A stretch of DNA of 64,000 bases, taken from the NCBI GenBank assembly GCA_050084515.1, contig CM114273.1:4154001-4218000 (forward strand), read 5' to 3'. Origin of the DNA: Blasia pusilla. Lineage: Eukaryota > Marchantiophyta > Marchantiopsida > Blasiales. Below, in pieces: positions 23,884 through 36,690 of the stretch (position 1 is its first letter; every line of letters begins with the position of its first letter). A model generated the notes under the pieces. That model was not told where the DNA came from. It did not search any database and was given only the letters and a program-made list of their open reading frames with translations. A program made the position numbers and the translations under genes.

Positions 23884-23904
23884 GGAACTACCAAGAAAAA
23901 ATCT

Positions 23905-24600
23905 ACCAAGGCGGCATAAATATTATTTAAAGAGCTATACCACTAAGGAGAAGCCCAATTTCCACCACATGAAATCACTCTAAGCTTAAGAAATGGTCTG
24001 TAAACATTCTTCTAAATTTCGATAGAAAATTCAAATTATGGCTTAAGGGACCGTATGGAAAATTGAATTATATAGAAACTTGCTAAATGTGAAGCAAATA
24101 TCTAAAGAGCCTTACGTAAAAGTGATTGCACATACATTTCTTTTTAAAGATTCTCCTCACAATTTTTAGTATAACAGATTTCCAAGCCAACTATGAGCCA
24201 TATAATTTATCTAAACGTGAGGTTGGTATAGTAATAACAATACTTTTTTCAAGGAAGAAAATAAGTTATATGCCTAATTTTTTCTAAATTTTAATAGAAT
24301 ATAACCTCTTAAGATTTTGGGATTAACTAAAGTTATGGGTTACACTTTCATACTTAGTTAACTTTGCATCCAAACACAGCACTCTCGCATTAATTATCTA
24401 ACTCCGAGGGACTAAAGCTAAAGTATTTATACTTCACAAGCCTCCTCATGCGGCTACTAGGGAGGGGAGTCCAAGGATGAATGTTAAACTCTCCACGTAA
24501 GCCCTAAGGCACAAAGCTGTCTCTACCTAATCCCTACCCTTAAGATGGCCGCCCCTTAAGATCATTATAAAAACAAGTTCCCTCTCCCTCATGCCATAGT
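23905..24600 (+). promoter_or_regulatory. Upstream flank and promoter-like block of copy C
   Basis: Flank with the AGAGCTATACCACTAAGGAG and CCAATTTCCACCACATG landmarks. A promoter block follows: an 18-bp-word copy (CTCCACGTAAGCCCTAAGGC near 24,492) and TATA box TATAAAAACA at 24,566-24,575. The pyrimidine-rich leader (AAGTTCCCTCTCCCTCATGC) after the TATA is nearly identical to copies B, C' and D. Confidence 0.6.
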
Positions 24601-25720
24601 ATTGGAGAGCTTCATTCGGGTCTCTTCCAGCTCCCTCCTTCATGGTAGGGAGACTCGTCTGACTAACCCTCTAGAGATCTACCTGACAGATGGAGAGTTC
24701 TGGGGAAAATATTTTCTTTTGGAGATGCGTTCTCACTTGCTTTGATTTTTCTTTCCAGCATGAGCTGGTTTTCAGGTTTTCAAAGAGCAGAATGGAAATC
24801 CAGCAAGAGTTGGGTTGGGAAAAAAATCTTATGGCCCTAAATGATCTTGACATGTTGATGTATGAGGCATTAATGGCTCTCCCGAACAAAGCGTCATTCT
24901 AGCGGCGTAGGTGCTTGATCGCAAGAAAGGATTCTCATGGCGAATGGCTGTTCAAGGATGAATCCCACCTCCTGATTCCATTCCATTGCTTTTGGGAGGA
25001 TATCCGGAAGCTCGCGTCTCAGCCGAATGAGGAGTGTTTTCACGGGCCCCACTCTTAGTTCTCAAGAGTGGACGTCTACAGCTTTGGATCTACTCAAATG
25101 GCTAGCGCTTGGGATTCGAGGCCCTCTCGGGTGTATACTCGGGAGTCCTGCTCTGTCATATGCTCTTGCTGAGATTCGAGGCGGTTCTCCTGCTTTTGAA
25201 TGAATCCATCCGTCCTTCAGGTGCCCTTGCGAATTCAGATGCCCTTGCGAATTCAGATGAGACATATTTCGGCGCTGGAGTGGTATTCGTTGACGAGATT
25301 GCAGTCCCTGGAACCTGATGTTTGTGACAGAAGTGGCCTTCGCGTATTCGGTCCACGAGTGCGGAAGAAAGGAGTGGGCTGAATTCGGGAGGGCCATTAC
25401 CGTCACAAGAATTGCTGGTTGAGGTCGACAAGTACGCTCTCAAGAAGAATGCTGACTACCCTAGAAAGACAATGCCCCTGCAAAAGGATTACCGGTTCTC
25501 TTCACACTCTGTGAAGAAACATCGTGACCCTCAGTGCTTTGATTTGAACAAGTGAATGATCTTGATGTTACTTCGGACAGACAATAAAATTTTCACAACG
25601 CTTACAGGGAACATGGTTCCATATCTTCTTCGCGCGCTTGAGCGTGTTTCCGGATGCATGGATTTTCTCTCACACTTATTTCCGTAGTTGTACGTATCTT
25701 GCAAGGAGAGACTGATTGCA
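24601..25720 (+). repeat. Family T copy C, 5' part of body
   Basis: Contains a leader and a strong acceptor-like site (TTTTTCTTTCCAG ending about 24,760). A short open stretch then encodes NLMALNDLDMLMYEALMALP, followed by a stop, the YFGAGVV-like segment and hairpin 1. It ends near 25,720 in the GAGAGACCTGGAGTAAGTTT region, where copies B and D continue for another 1.5 kb, so it is 3' truncated. Confidence 0.7.
25321..25409. repeat. Hairpin 1, copy C
   Basis: Left arm TTTGTGACAGAAGTGGCCTT, right arm ending GGGCCATTACCGTCACAAG, loop of about 17 nt. Confidence 0.75.
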
Positions 25721-27389
25721 AGGAGAGACCTGGAGTAAGTTTGCTATCTATAGCATAGAGCGACACCCCATGGTATCTCTCGCATATGCCCCACCTAAGC
25801 AAATATCTTGGAATGAGAAACTCTTTCATTCTTCCATTGATAGAGTCCAGAGACAGAAACACAGGTCTAAAACAGAAATAATTCAAATATGAAGCACAAA
25901 TAATAAGATGTGATGGTCTGACAGGTTCTTTGGAACCTTTTGTTATGACGATAAAATTAAAGATTAGAAATATCCCTAATTCAGGAGTAGAAGAGGTGTA
26001 AAGATCCAAGAAGTAAGGGAATCTCCAAACGAGGCAGACTCCAACTAATCAAACCAAGAAATGGACAGCAAACTATTGTAAGAATCCCAAAAAGCAAACC
26101 AAAAACCTTATCCCTATACGTTTTCTCCCATAACAAGTAAATGGAGCTTGAAGACGCCATGGAATGTAAGAAACAAGGGCTTCCATTTATAAAGCTCGTT
26201 ATTTAGGTTTGGGCATCTCCAGTTGGGATGAAATAGGAAAATTTCAATCTTCCTATTTCAGTTGGGATGAAGCATATTTAGGGTTTAGACTTACTTCCAA
26301 AAGGAAACCTTGCGTGGGACCATATCTAGGGCATTTTTAGGTTTAATCCGTGGACATAGACAGGTGGCCCCATTGAGTGGTTTCCAAAAGTGTGTAAATG
26401 TCATGTTTGGATAGTGTGTTAAGAGATTTGGTTCGTGATATCAGTGGAGGCTAGCTTTGGATTTAAAACTTGGATTTGGTCGTTATATGTGTGGAGAGGT
26501 GTATAGCTTCTCCACACATATAACGACCAAATCCAAAAATTCAGATTAATCCCTTCCAAAAATCCAATGTAGCATTTTCTTTCGACATGCTTAAAGAAAA
26601 TAACTATAATAGGAACGGGATATTTACAATCCATTCTTTTAAATGTAATTTCTTCCTTAAGCTCTACCCATAGTTGTGCTTGTTGCTATACCTCAAAATA
26701 ATAAGGATATCCCAAAATTGGAAGGACCACATGAAGAAGTAGGTATATATGATGAGGAAACTCAATCAGTTAGGACTCTTAGGTTCTAAGGGTCCATATT
26801 CATCTTAAGGTTACATATAGGATAAGTGGGAAACTATCTTTCGTTTAGAGATTAGGGAAAACAATTCATTGTAGTCTTTCATAGTCATTTCAACCTATAT
26901 CATGTTTACATGGCATGTTATTTTCCATTTAATCCATAAATCCGAATATACCTAAAGCTAAAATCCATGAATTGTAATTTAAATTTAGAGAAATTTTTGG
27001 GATGCCCTTTCTTCTAAGCAATTTTTCTTCATGTTGGGAATTAGGGAGACTTCATGTCTTCCCTATAAATTTTTTAAGTTCAACTCCCCCACTTTTACAC
27101 AGAGTATAGGAAATTTTTTCTCTTTTGAAATGTTTTAGAGAAGTCATTAAAAATTGGGCTAAAATGTCTCATAAAGTGTATAGGGGAAGTGACTATAAAA
27201 AGGAGCGAATAATATTATCTTCGTGGGAAAAAATACAGCAATTGAGATTCTATATTAGAGGAAAAAATAATTTCCACTCACAAAATGAGTAGATAAAAAA
27301 AACTTCTATCCTTATATGTAGAAATAGATGAGAGTAGAGTGAGATTAATGTGGATAAAATTGAGAAATAATTCATTAATGCTAAATATG
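25721..27389. other. No recognised gene
   Basis: AT-rich sequence. A short word near 25,787 (ATATGCCCCACCTAAGCAAA) is shared with 41,498 in the relic region, hinting at another common segment. A perfect hairpin lies at 26,470-26,536. No open frame with support. Confidence 0.5.
26470..26536. repeat. Perfect 28-bp inverted repeat
   Basis: Two 28-nt arms (outer word TTGGATTTGGTCGTTATATG, mirrored exactly) around an 11-nt loop. No mismatch was seen, unlike the decayed repeats around it. Confidence 0.9.
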
Positions 27390-28640
27390 TGGATGTCATG
27401 AAGATGTTTAGCTTAAATATTCCAAGTTTTCAAAAGTAAATGCTGGGGCATTATCCAATCTAAGCCGTATGAGGGATTTAATTGATGGATGTCTAGAAAG
27501 AGATTGAAGGAATGAAATGTGTGACCCCTAAAATGATCATGATGTTGAAGAAGGTTTAGGTTATTTTAACTAGAGCATAAGATTATGGATCATGAGATGC
27601 ATAATAATCATCAATACAAATTTTTTTCCATCATTTTTTATTGATAGGAATTGTGATGGTGATTATTAGATCTTTACCATTTAGTCTAATAATAGAGAGT
27701 TTAACAACATAGATTAATAGAAAAAATATCCGAGAGAAATACAATACCCTTTAAATCATGATGACGTTGGGATTAGGCATAGAATATAGAATCTACAATA
27801 GTTTCCATGGAATTTTTATTAATAGGAAACTTGGGGAAAAGATAAGAATTAGTTTTAGTGATGTATGTGAAATTTATGTCTTTTTCACATAGCAAAGCTC
27901 TATACACCATGGATTTTTTTCACCAAATACACTTCCCAGAGACATAACGAACCAAAGAGGCATAAATATTATTAAAAGAGCTATCCCACCTAAGAGAAGC
28001 CCAATTTCCACCACATGAGTTATTAATAGGTTATTTATGTAAGAAATAGATGAAATCACTCTAAGCTTAAGAAATGGTCCCTAAACATTCTTCTAAATTT
28101 GGATAGAAATTCATAATTATGGCTCCAGGGATCCTATGGAAAATTATATGTTATAGAAATTTGAGCAAAATGTGGAGCAAATATATAAAATCTAAAGAGC
28201 ATTTCTTTTATAAGATTCTCCTTACATTTTCTACTATATTAGGTTTCCAAGCCAACTATGAGCCATATAATTTTTCTAAACGTTAAGTTGGTATAATAAT
28301 AGTAATAATAGTTTTTTTCAAGGATGTGGATAGGTTACATGCCTAATTTTTCCTAAACTTTCATGTTATATAACCTCTCAAGGTTTTGGGATTAACTCAA
28401 TTTATGGGTTACACTTTGATACTTAGTTAACTTTGCATCCAAACGTAGCACTCTCGTACTAATTATCTAACTAAACCTAAAGTATTTATACTTATGCGGC
28501 TACTAAAGAAGGGCGTCCACGTAAGCCCTAAGGATGAACGTTAAACTCTCTAAGTAAGCCCTAAGGCAGACCCCTCTCTCTATCTAATCCCTAAAGATAT
28601 AAAAACAAGTTATAAAACAAGTTCCCTCTCCCTCATGCCA
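27390..28640 (+). promoter_or_regulatory. Upstream flank and promoter-like block of copy C'
   Basis: Flank colinear with the inverted 5,301-6,430. In the promoter block the 18-bp words sit near 28,512 and 28,548. The TATA element is duplicated: TATAAAAACAAG (28,598-28,609) followed directly by TATAAAACAAG. Confidence 0.6.
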
Positions 28641-29645
28641 TAGTATCGAGGTCTTCATTTGGGTCTCTTCAAGCTCCCTCCTTCTTGGTAGGGAGACTCA
28701 TCTCGCTAACCCTATAGAGATGACAGATCCAGAGTTTTGGGGAGCCTTGAATCTTTTGTTTATGGGTAGATGGTGATATTTGCTTGCAAGCAAGTATGTT
28801 TATTTCTTTATTTCTTTGCTTTACGTGAATCAACCCTCATTGATTTAGAATAGTGCTATTTCCTTTTGGAGATTAGTTGTGACTTACTTTGATTTTTCTT
28901 TCCATCAGGAGGAGTTGGGTTTTCAGGTTTTCAAAGAAGAGAGTGGAAATCCAGCGAAGCTTGGGTTAGAAAAAAATCTTATGACCCTAAATGATCTTCA
29001 CATGTTGATGTATGAGGCATTAATGGCTCTCCCGATCAAAGCGTCATTCTGGCCACTTAGGTGCTTTATCGCACCATGTGGAAGGATGCAAGAAAGGGTT
29101 CATCCTTGAACAGCCATCAGAAGCCTGATCAACCTCTTCAACTAAGGGAAAGATACATACATTTGCCTCTTCCGCAGGGATTCCGCGATGTGTGTTCATG
29201 ATTTTTTTTTCCTTTTCTGCATAAGCATTATCCACGTGCTAGAGTCTTCGTTGTCTGCGAACGTAACGCCGGGCTGTCTTTCCACCTCTCTTCTCCTGAA
29301 CTCCTCACACCCGTAGTTGGTTGATGAGCTCTGGATTTTCCATCGCTTCTCAGGAATTTCTTCACACGCTTGATTTAGTTGATGAGCTCTGGTTGTCTGG
29401 CTGGGTGGGTCTTCACGTTGAGTTCTTAGTTCACTCTCCGCGTGTGATCTCCCACAAGCTGTCAACTGAGGCCTCCAATATCAGCTCCATCCATCCGTTC
29501 CACTCCATCAACCTGAAGCATCGCGAGCACGGGCCTGAACTGCGAGAACTTAGGAAGCCCTTCCACCTCCCAAAGCCTGAGCTCTTCCTCTTTCACAAAC
29601 ATCGAAATCATAAAGATCATAATGTGCTCACACTATAAGAGCATA
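28641..29645 (+). repeat. Family T copy C', internally deleted body
   Basis: The 5' part (leader, acceptor-like site near 28,905, NLMTLNDLHMLMYEALMALP peptide) is joined near 29,110 to the 3' part. The 3' part holds the CTCTTCAACTAAGGGAAAG word, then the GAGGCCTCCAATATCAGCTC end shared with D. About 1.6 kb present in B and D, including both fold-back modules, is missing. The ends are well conserved. Confidence 0.7.
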
Positions 29646-30779
29646 AAGATCTCTTTAGTCTCTCTCATCCCAAAGCCTTATTGACCTCATTACCCACAAT
29701 TTGGGAGACTACTCGTGGGTTTCTAGCAAAATGAATCACAATTCCAGGTTAGCTCCATGCCAAAGAGCAGCAATTTTTTATATGCCATGCTCTTATCTCC
29801 ATCCTCTTATTATAAATCTGAGAAGTAGAATTGGTCTTACAACATATTTTGAGTGGGATGCAATATCATTTAAAGGATTTATTAGCATAAACATTTCTCG
29901 TCTAAACTTGCAAGATGGCAGTATTTGATAATAATTAAAAGGGGTATTTCAACAATGATTTGGATAAGTTTGCCCGGAAATAATTATTCTTAATTCTACT
30001 TTTGGAAGGATATGAATCACAAAAAATCCAATAAGACATTATACATGATTTGGAGAAAATCCTTCTACTTTTTGAAGGAAATAAAGTCCAATTTTAATGA
30101 GAAATATGTGATAGAATAAAATCTACATCCTATTACTACTACTTCACTTTTTGAAGGGCATGACATCCCGTTGTTATGACAAATAAGCAAGAATATAGTA
30201 GCATTTTGCATACCGAATGATCTAGCTGAATCAAGCATTTTAGTACTAAATAAAATAGGATTATGAACATAATAATTCATATTGTACCTATTGAGGTGAG
30301 TGACATACTTATTGATAGAGTCGCCTGTAGCGGAAGTGGGATTTTTTAAAAGATAAGAGAATTACTGAATTCTACTTTGCTCATCTGAGTGCATGAATGA
30401 GCTCACACTAGTCTCACTTTTACACATGAATAGGAAGGATAAGGAAGTCACTAGAATACGCAAAATCTACTTATTTTATTGGACCCAAAATGAATGAGCT
30501 AAAATAAAGGCTACAATTTTTTAGTTTACTTAGAATGCCAAAACTATAATTTATGAGGCCTCCTGAATGTATCTTCTCCCATATTAGAGATAAATAAATT
30601 AGCTAGGCTCACTTGCATTCCTCTATTTTTTCTCTTACATTATAAATAGCATCATACTAGTTAATGGGATGAGATAATTTAGAATAGGTAAGAAAATAAA
30701 TTGGCTTATTTATGAGGAACATCAAAAAATTATCTCTATGGTGCAATGAAAGGTAGTTTTTTTTATAGAGGAAACATAA
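29646..30779 (+). repeat. Family T tail of copy C'
   Basis: Colinear with 35,051-36,040 and, inverted, with 1,621-2,640. AT-rich with no gene. Confidence 0.6.
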
Positions 30780-31372
30780 AAAAATACTAGGTATTAGTTA
30801 CAGTGGATACAAAATTCATCTCTTTTCTCCACTTAGGAACACCATATATAAGCTGGAATTTTTAGCGCCAAGGACACTACAAAGAGATAAGAGTAACCAA
30901 GGAAACAGTTGTAAAATTTTTAAAAGAGCTATATCACCTTTGATAAGCCCAATTTCCACCACATCATATATTAGTGGGTTCTTTTTGTGGGGAATAGATG
31001 AAATCACTCCACAAGAGGTAAATGTATTTACAAGGAAGTAGAAAGGTTTCTAAACATTTTTATAAATCTTAATAGAAATTCAGAAATCATGCTTACAAAA
31101 AGTTTCGTTTAGGGGACCGTATTGGAAACTAGATGTTATACAATCTCATCATGAATATGAAGCAAATATGTAACTAACCTTTGGAAGAAGTGCATAGATC
31201 TATTTTTTAAGATTCACCTCACAACTTGTAGGATATCAGTTGGGAGAGATACTTTAGAAATTTTGTCTGAGTTTTCTAAATATGCAATTGGTATAATATT
31301 CCGAGAGTTTTCTCAAGGATGTGGATACCCTTTTATGCTAAATTCTCTTCTAATTTAATTGAAACCTAATAT
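30780..31372 (+). repeat. Family T upstream flank, second subtype, orphaned
   Basis: Matches the flank of copy E (36,050-36,690): the CATATATTAGTGGGTT word and the ending CTTTTATGCTAAATT(C/A)T. Instead of leading into a body it stops near 31,372, where the first-subtype flank of copy D begins. Confidence 0.6.
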
Positions 31373-32080
31373 TATTTAAAGAGCTATACCACCTAAGAGA
31401 AGCCCAATTTCCACCGCATGAGTTATTTATGTAGGAAAGAGATGAAATCACTCTAAACTTAGAGGAATGGTCCTAACTCCTTTCTCCTATGATATTCGGA
31501 TGAGAACGGTGTGAAGCTATATAATATATATAAATTTCCACATAAACTCATAATTATGGCTGAAGGGACCGTATGGAAAATTATGTGCTATAGAAACTTG
31601 CCCAATGTGGAGCAAATATCTAAAGAGCCTTTGCGTAGAAGTGAATGCACATACATTTCTTTTCAAAAAGTCTCCTTACAATTCTTAGTATAATAGGTTT
31701 CCAAGCCAACTATGAGCCACAATTTTTCCAAACTCAAAAATGGTATAATAATAATAACAGTGTTTCAAGGAAGCGGATAGGTTATATGCCTAATTTTTCC
31801 TAAATTTTGATGTAATATAACCTCTCAAGATTTTGGGATTAACTAAACTTAAGGGTTACACTGTCTTCCTTTGTTAACTTTGCATGCACGGATTATCTAA
31901 GTCGGAGCGACTAAACCTAAAGTATTTATACTTCACAGCGACTTCTAGGGAAGGGTGTCCACATAAGCCCTAAGAATGAATGTTACACTCTCCACGTCAG
32001 CCCTAAGGCAGACACCTCTCTCTACCTAATCCCAAAAGACAGGCCGCCGCTCAAGGGCCTTATAAAAACAAGTTCCCTCT
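31373..32080 (+). promoter_or_regulatory. Upstream flank and promoter-like block of copy D
   Basis: First-subtype flank, then the promoter block. 18-bp-word variants lie near 31,958 (TCCACATAAGCCCTAAG) and 31,992 (TCCACGTCAGCCCTAAGG). The TATA box TATAAAAACA is at 32,061-32,070 and is followed by the shared leader. Confidence 0.6.
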
Positions 32081-32951
32081 CCTTCATTCCATAGTATCGA
32101 GGAGCTTCATTCGGGTCTCTTCCACCTCCCTCTTCTTGGTAGGGAGACTCATCTTACTAGCCCTGTAGAGATCTATTAGAGCGATAGAGAGTTTTGGGGA
32201 GCCTTGAAGCACTAGATCTTTTGTTTATGGGGCCGATTGTTATATTTGTTTGCAAGAAAATATGTCTATTTCTTTATTTCCTTTCTTTGCTCTGCGTGAA
32301 TCAACCCTCATTGATTTAGAATAGTGCTATTTCCTTTTGGAGATTAGTTCTGACTTACTTTGATTTTGATTTTTCTTTCCAGCAGGAGGAGTTGGGTTTC
32401 AGGTTTTCAAAGAAGAGAGTGGAAATCCAGCGAGGCTTGGGTTTGGAAGAAAATCTTATGGCCCTAAATGATCTTGACATGTTGACGACATGTTGATGTA
32501 TGAGGCATTAATGGCTCTCCCGAATAAAGCGTCATTCTGGCGACGTTGATCGCACCATGTGGAAGGATGCGAGAAAGGATTCTCATGGCGAATGGCTTCG
32601 GATGGCCGTTCAAGGATGAATCCCACCTCCTGATTCCATTCCATTGCTTTTGGGAGGATATCCGGAAGCTCGCGTCTCAGCCGAATGAGGAGTGTTTTCA
32701 CGGGCCCCACTCTGAGTTCTCATGAGTGGATGTCTACAGCTTTGGATCTGCTCCAATGACTAGCGCTTGTGATTCGAGGCCCTCTCCTGTTCTATCATAC
32801 GCTCTAGCTGAGATTCGCGGCGGTTCTCCTGCTTTCGAATGAATCCTTCCGTCTCTGTCTCAGCTCAGGTGCCCTTGCGAATTCAGATGAGACATACTTC
32901 GGCGCTGGAGTGGTATTCGATGACGAGGTTTCCGGCCCCTGGAACCTGATG

Positions 32952-33040
32952 TTTGTGACAGAAGTGGCCTTCGCGAATTCGGTCCACGAGTGCGGAAGAA
33001 AGGAGTAGGCTGAATTCGGGAGGGCCATTACTGTCACAAG
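32952..33040. repeat. Hairpin 1, copy D
   Basis: Left arm TTTGTGACAGAAGTGGCCTT, right arm ending GGGCCATTACTGTCACAAG; 17-nt loop. Roughly 29 of 36 arm positions pair. Confidence 0.78.
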
Positions 33041-33488
33041 AATTGCTGGTTGAAGTCGACAAGTACGCTCTCAAGAAGACTGCTGACTACCCTAGAAAGA
33101 CAATGCCCCTAAAAAATGATTACCAGTTCTCTTAAGAAGAAACATCGTCACGTCTCTGTGCGTTGATTTGCGTGAAAGTGTATGTTTCCACATGCGAATG
33201 ATCTTCATGTACCTTCGGGGATACAATAAAGTTTTCACAACGCTTACAGGGAACATGGTTCCATATCTGTTACTTATCTGGTTGGTAATCTCGCGCGCTT
33301 GAGTGCGTTTTGGGATGCATGGATTCTCTCTCATGACTTATTTCCGTACTTGTACGTAACTTGCAAGGAGAGAATGAATGCAAGGAGAGACCTGCAGTAA
33401 GTTTGCTGGAGCATGAGCCACAGCTCATGATATCTCTCGCACCTCCTCCATCTTCTCTCCAGCGAACTTCCTTTCGGTCCTGAGTTTC

Positions 33489-33629
33489 TTGTCATCTGCA
33501 TCCCTGTGGATCGTCCATTCTATTTGATTCTGGATTGCGTACGCATATTTAAGTGTCGACTCTGTTGAGGTATGGTCTTTTGCAAGTTTAGAATGGACGA
33601 CAACGCTGGTGCAGATCTACGACGTGCCA
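33489..33629. repeat. Fold-back module 2, copy D
   Basis: Left arm holds TTGTCATCTGCATCC and GATCGTCCATTCTA; right arm holds TAGAATGGACGACA and GGTGCAGATCTACGACGTGC. Confidence 0.55.
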
Positions 33630-35050
33630 AGAACGCTCGGCTATAATTTCGCTCTCCCGTTTCCTTTTGGATTCGAAGGGTGGGGCTCTTGAGGACACAT
33701 CTGGAATAATTTTTGAGCGCAGAGTGATGACTCTCTTCTGTGGTCTCTGTTAATTTTCTCCGTGCTTTCAAGTCTTCTCGTGACATATGGATTCTCTACC
33801 CCCATACAACATCACAATCCCGCACTGTTCAATCTCTGAAGTTAGTTCTCTCCGATCTACAGGTGTTGGTTGAACTGGATTGGGCCACTCACGAATGGTT
33901 TGCTGGTCGATGGGTTTCTCCTGTTATTCCACCAATGTCAGAGAGAGTTCGGGAGGGAGAAAATTGTGGTTTGTGCAGGTCTGCAGAAACGCGCACCGGA
34001 GATCAAAGAGATCTCTCACACTGAGAGTAACTATTCCAACTTCCCATTGAGATTTTTAGGTGCAACAGCATCAGTGGATCCATCGCATTTTCAATTGGGA
34101 TCCACTTGCAAGCAGCCAAGTAACATTCAGTCAAACAGGTGGTATGTATAACTGATGGCAGGAAGATTTTAATTCTCACTGAATGCGTTATAGACTGTCA
34201 CACCAACTTTTTCGACGTTCGTCTCCCCAATTAGATGCGTGTGTTTTCTCAGTTGGTCTAGAAATGCTGGCCTCACTATTATTTCAGCTTGAAGTACTGC
34301 GCCATCTGTCTGAGTCCTCTGGTTTTTCTTCCGTCCTTTTCTTGAGTTGGTGCAATTCCATTATATCTCATCTCCTTTAGCTTTCCCTTACGATTACTGT
34401 CCATCTGTAGTGAGTCCTCTATTTTGTGCAGTTCTCGTGTATTCTTGGAGTATGTGCAATCCCACCAGATCTGCTTGCCTTCGACTTTCCTTCGCGAGGT
34501 CTAATCGTGTGAGTCCTCGTTAGTTTGATAATAGTTGTGCTCCGGTGATAGCAACTTCCGAGTTTCAAACCAGGACCAGCTGCTGCGACTGATCAGCATT
34601 GCATTTGCCTCTTCCACAGGGCTTCCGCAAACTATGTTCATGGTTTTGTTTTTTTTTTTCTCCATAAGCATCATCCACGTGCGGGACTGCTGACCGTAAC
34701 GCGGAGCTGTCTCCTCCACCTCTTTTCTCCTGAATTCCTCACACCCGTAGTTTGGTTGATGAGCTCTCAAATTTATTATGATCTTTATGATCTCGGTTCT
34801 CAGAAATTTCCTGAGTTCTTTGTTCACTCGGCCCGTGTGATCTTTGAACTCCCACAAGCTGTCAACTGAGGCCTCCAATATCAGCTCCATCCATCCATTC
34901 CCCTCCATCAACATGAACCATCGCGAGCACGGGCCTGAACCGTTAGAACTTGGGAAGGCCTTCCAACTCCCAAAGCCTGAGCTCTTCCTCGGATTTCAGA
35001 GACATAAAGATCATAATATGCTCACACTGTAAACACTATAAGAGCATAAA

Positions 35051-36690
35051 GATCTCTTTAGTCTCTCTCATCCCAAAGCCTTATTGAGCCAAATTTTTTG
35101 TCTGCCATGCTCTTATCTCCATCTTCTTATTATAAATCTGGAAACTGGAAAGTAGAGTTGGTCTTACCACATATTTTGAGAGGGATTCAATATCATTTAA
35201 AGGATTTAGTAGCATAAACATTTCTAGTCTAAACCTACAAGATTTGATTTTAATGAAAGATTTGATTTTAATGAAAGGGGTATTTCAACAATTATCTGGA
35301 CAAGTATGTCCGGAGATAATTATTCTTAATTTTACTTTTTGAAGGATATTAATAACAGAACATCCAATTCTAATAAGATATAATACAAGATTTGGAGAAA
35401 ATCCTTTTACTTTTAGAAGGAAAGAAAATCTTATTTTAATGAGAAATATGTGATAACATTAAATCTAGATATTATTATTACTAATTTAATTTTTTGAAGG
35501 ACATGACATCCGCTTGTAATGACAAATAAGCAAGAACATAATAGCTACAAATAATATAATTATCTCAAAAGCCAAAACACTAACAATTTTACTTACCGAA
35601 TGATTTATATTAATATAGCATTTTCGTACTAAATAAAATAGGGATCTTGAACATCATAGCTCATATTATTCTTATTGAGGGGAGTGATATACTTATTGAT
35701 ATAGTCACTCCTGCAGCGTGAAGTGGAATTACTCAATTCTACTTTGCTTAGCTCATGAATGCATGCAACGGACTAGTTTCCCTCCCATAGGAAGCTTAAG
35801 GAAATCACTAGAATGGGCAAAATATACTTATTTTATTGGACAGAAAGTCAAAGAGCTAAATTAGAGACTACAATTCTATAGTTTACTTCGAATGCCGAAA
35901 CTATTATTTATATCTTCTCCCACATTGGAGATAAACTAGTTTGACTCACTTACATTCCTCTATTTTCTCTCCTACATTATGAATCACATCATAATGTGAT
36001 AATTGAGAAAAATTAAGCCAATAAATTGCACCCCCAACAAATTGTCTCTATGATGCAATGAATTGTAGCTTTTTAAAGAGGAAACATAAAAAAATACTAG
36101 GTATTAGTTACATTGGATCATGTCTATGAAATTCATCTCTTTTCTCCACTTAGGAGCACTATATATATATAAGCTGGATTTTCTAGCACCAAGTTCACTA
36201 TAAAGAGATAGGAATAACCAAGGAAGCAGTTGTAGAAATTTTAAAAGAGCTATATCACCTCTGAGAAGCCCAATTTCCACCACATCATATATTAGTGGGT
36301 TATTTTTTTTGGGAATAGATGAAATCACTCCATAAGAGATGAATTTGTTTAAAGGGCATAAGGAATGTTTCTAAAAATTCTTATAAATCTTATTAATTTT
36401 AATAGAAATTTAGAAATCATGCTTACGCAAGATTTGGTTTCGGGGACAGTATTGAAAACTAGATGCATCATCATGAATATGAAGCAAATATCTAGCTAAC
36501 TTTTGGAAGAAGTGCATAAATCGATTCACCTTACAACTTTTAGGACATCAATCGGGAGAAATACTTTAGAAATTTAGTGAGTTTTCTAAATATGCAATTG
36601 GTATGACATTATGACAATTTTCTCAAGATATGAATACCGTTTTATGCTAAATTATCCTTCAATTTAATTGAAACCTAACCTCACCAAGAT
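35051..36690 (+). repeat. Tail of copy D and second-subtype flank of copy E
   Basis: Tail (35,051-35,950), then the flank with CATATATTAGTGGGTTAT near 36,286 and the CTTTTATGCTAAATTATC end near 36,640. Mirrors 956-2,640 on the other strand, showing the same tandem unit order in both orientations. Confidence 0.65.

Larger units (their letters stand above)
32081..35050 (+). repeat. Family T copy D, longest body
   Basis: Full-length reference copy. The order is leader, putative intron ending at the TTTCTTTCCAG acceptor near 32,383, the stretch EIQRGLGLEENLMALNDLDM, hairpin 1 (32,952-33,040), module 2 (33,489-33,629), a middle region (33,730-34,500), and a 3' region with a purine/pyrimidine-skewed T-run (34,647). 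The end is near 35,040. A small insertion duplicates the GACATGTTGA word near 32,476-32,494. No frame stays open beyond about 140 codons. I do not recognise any known transposase, RT or host domain. Confidence 0.75.
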
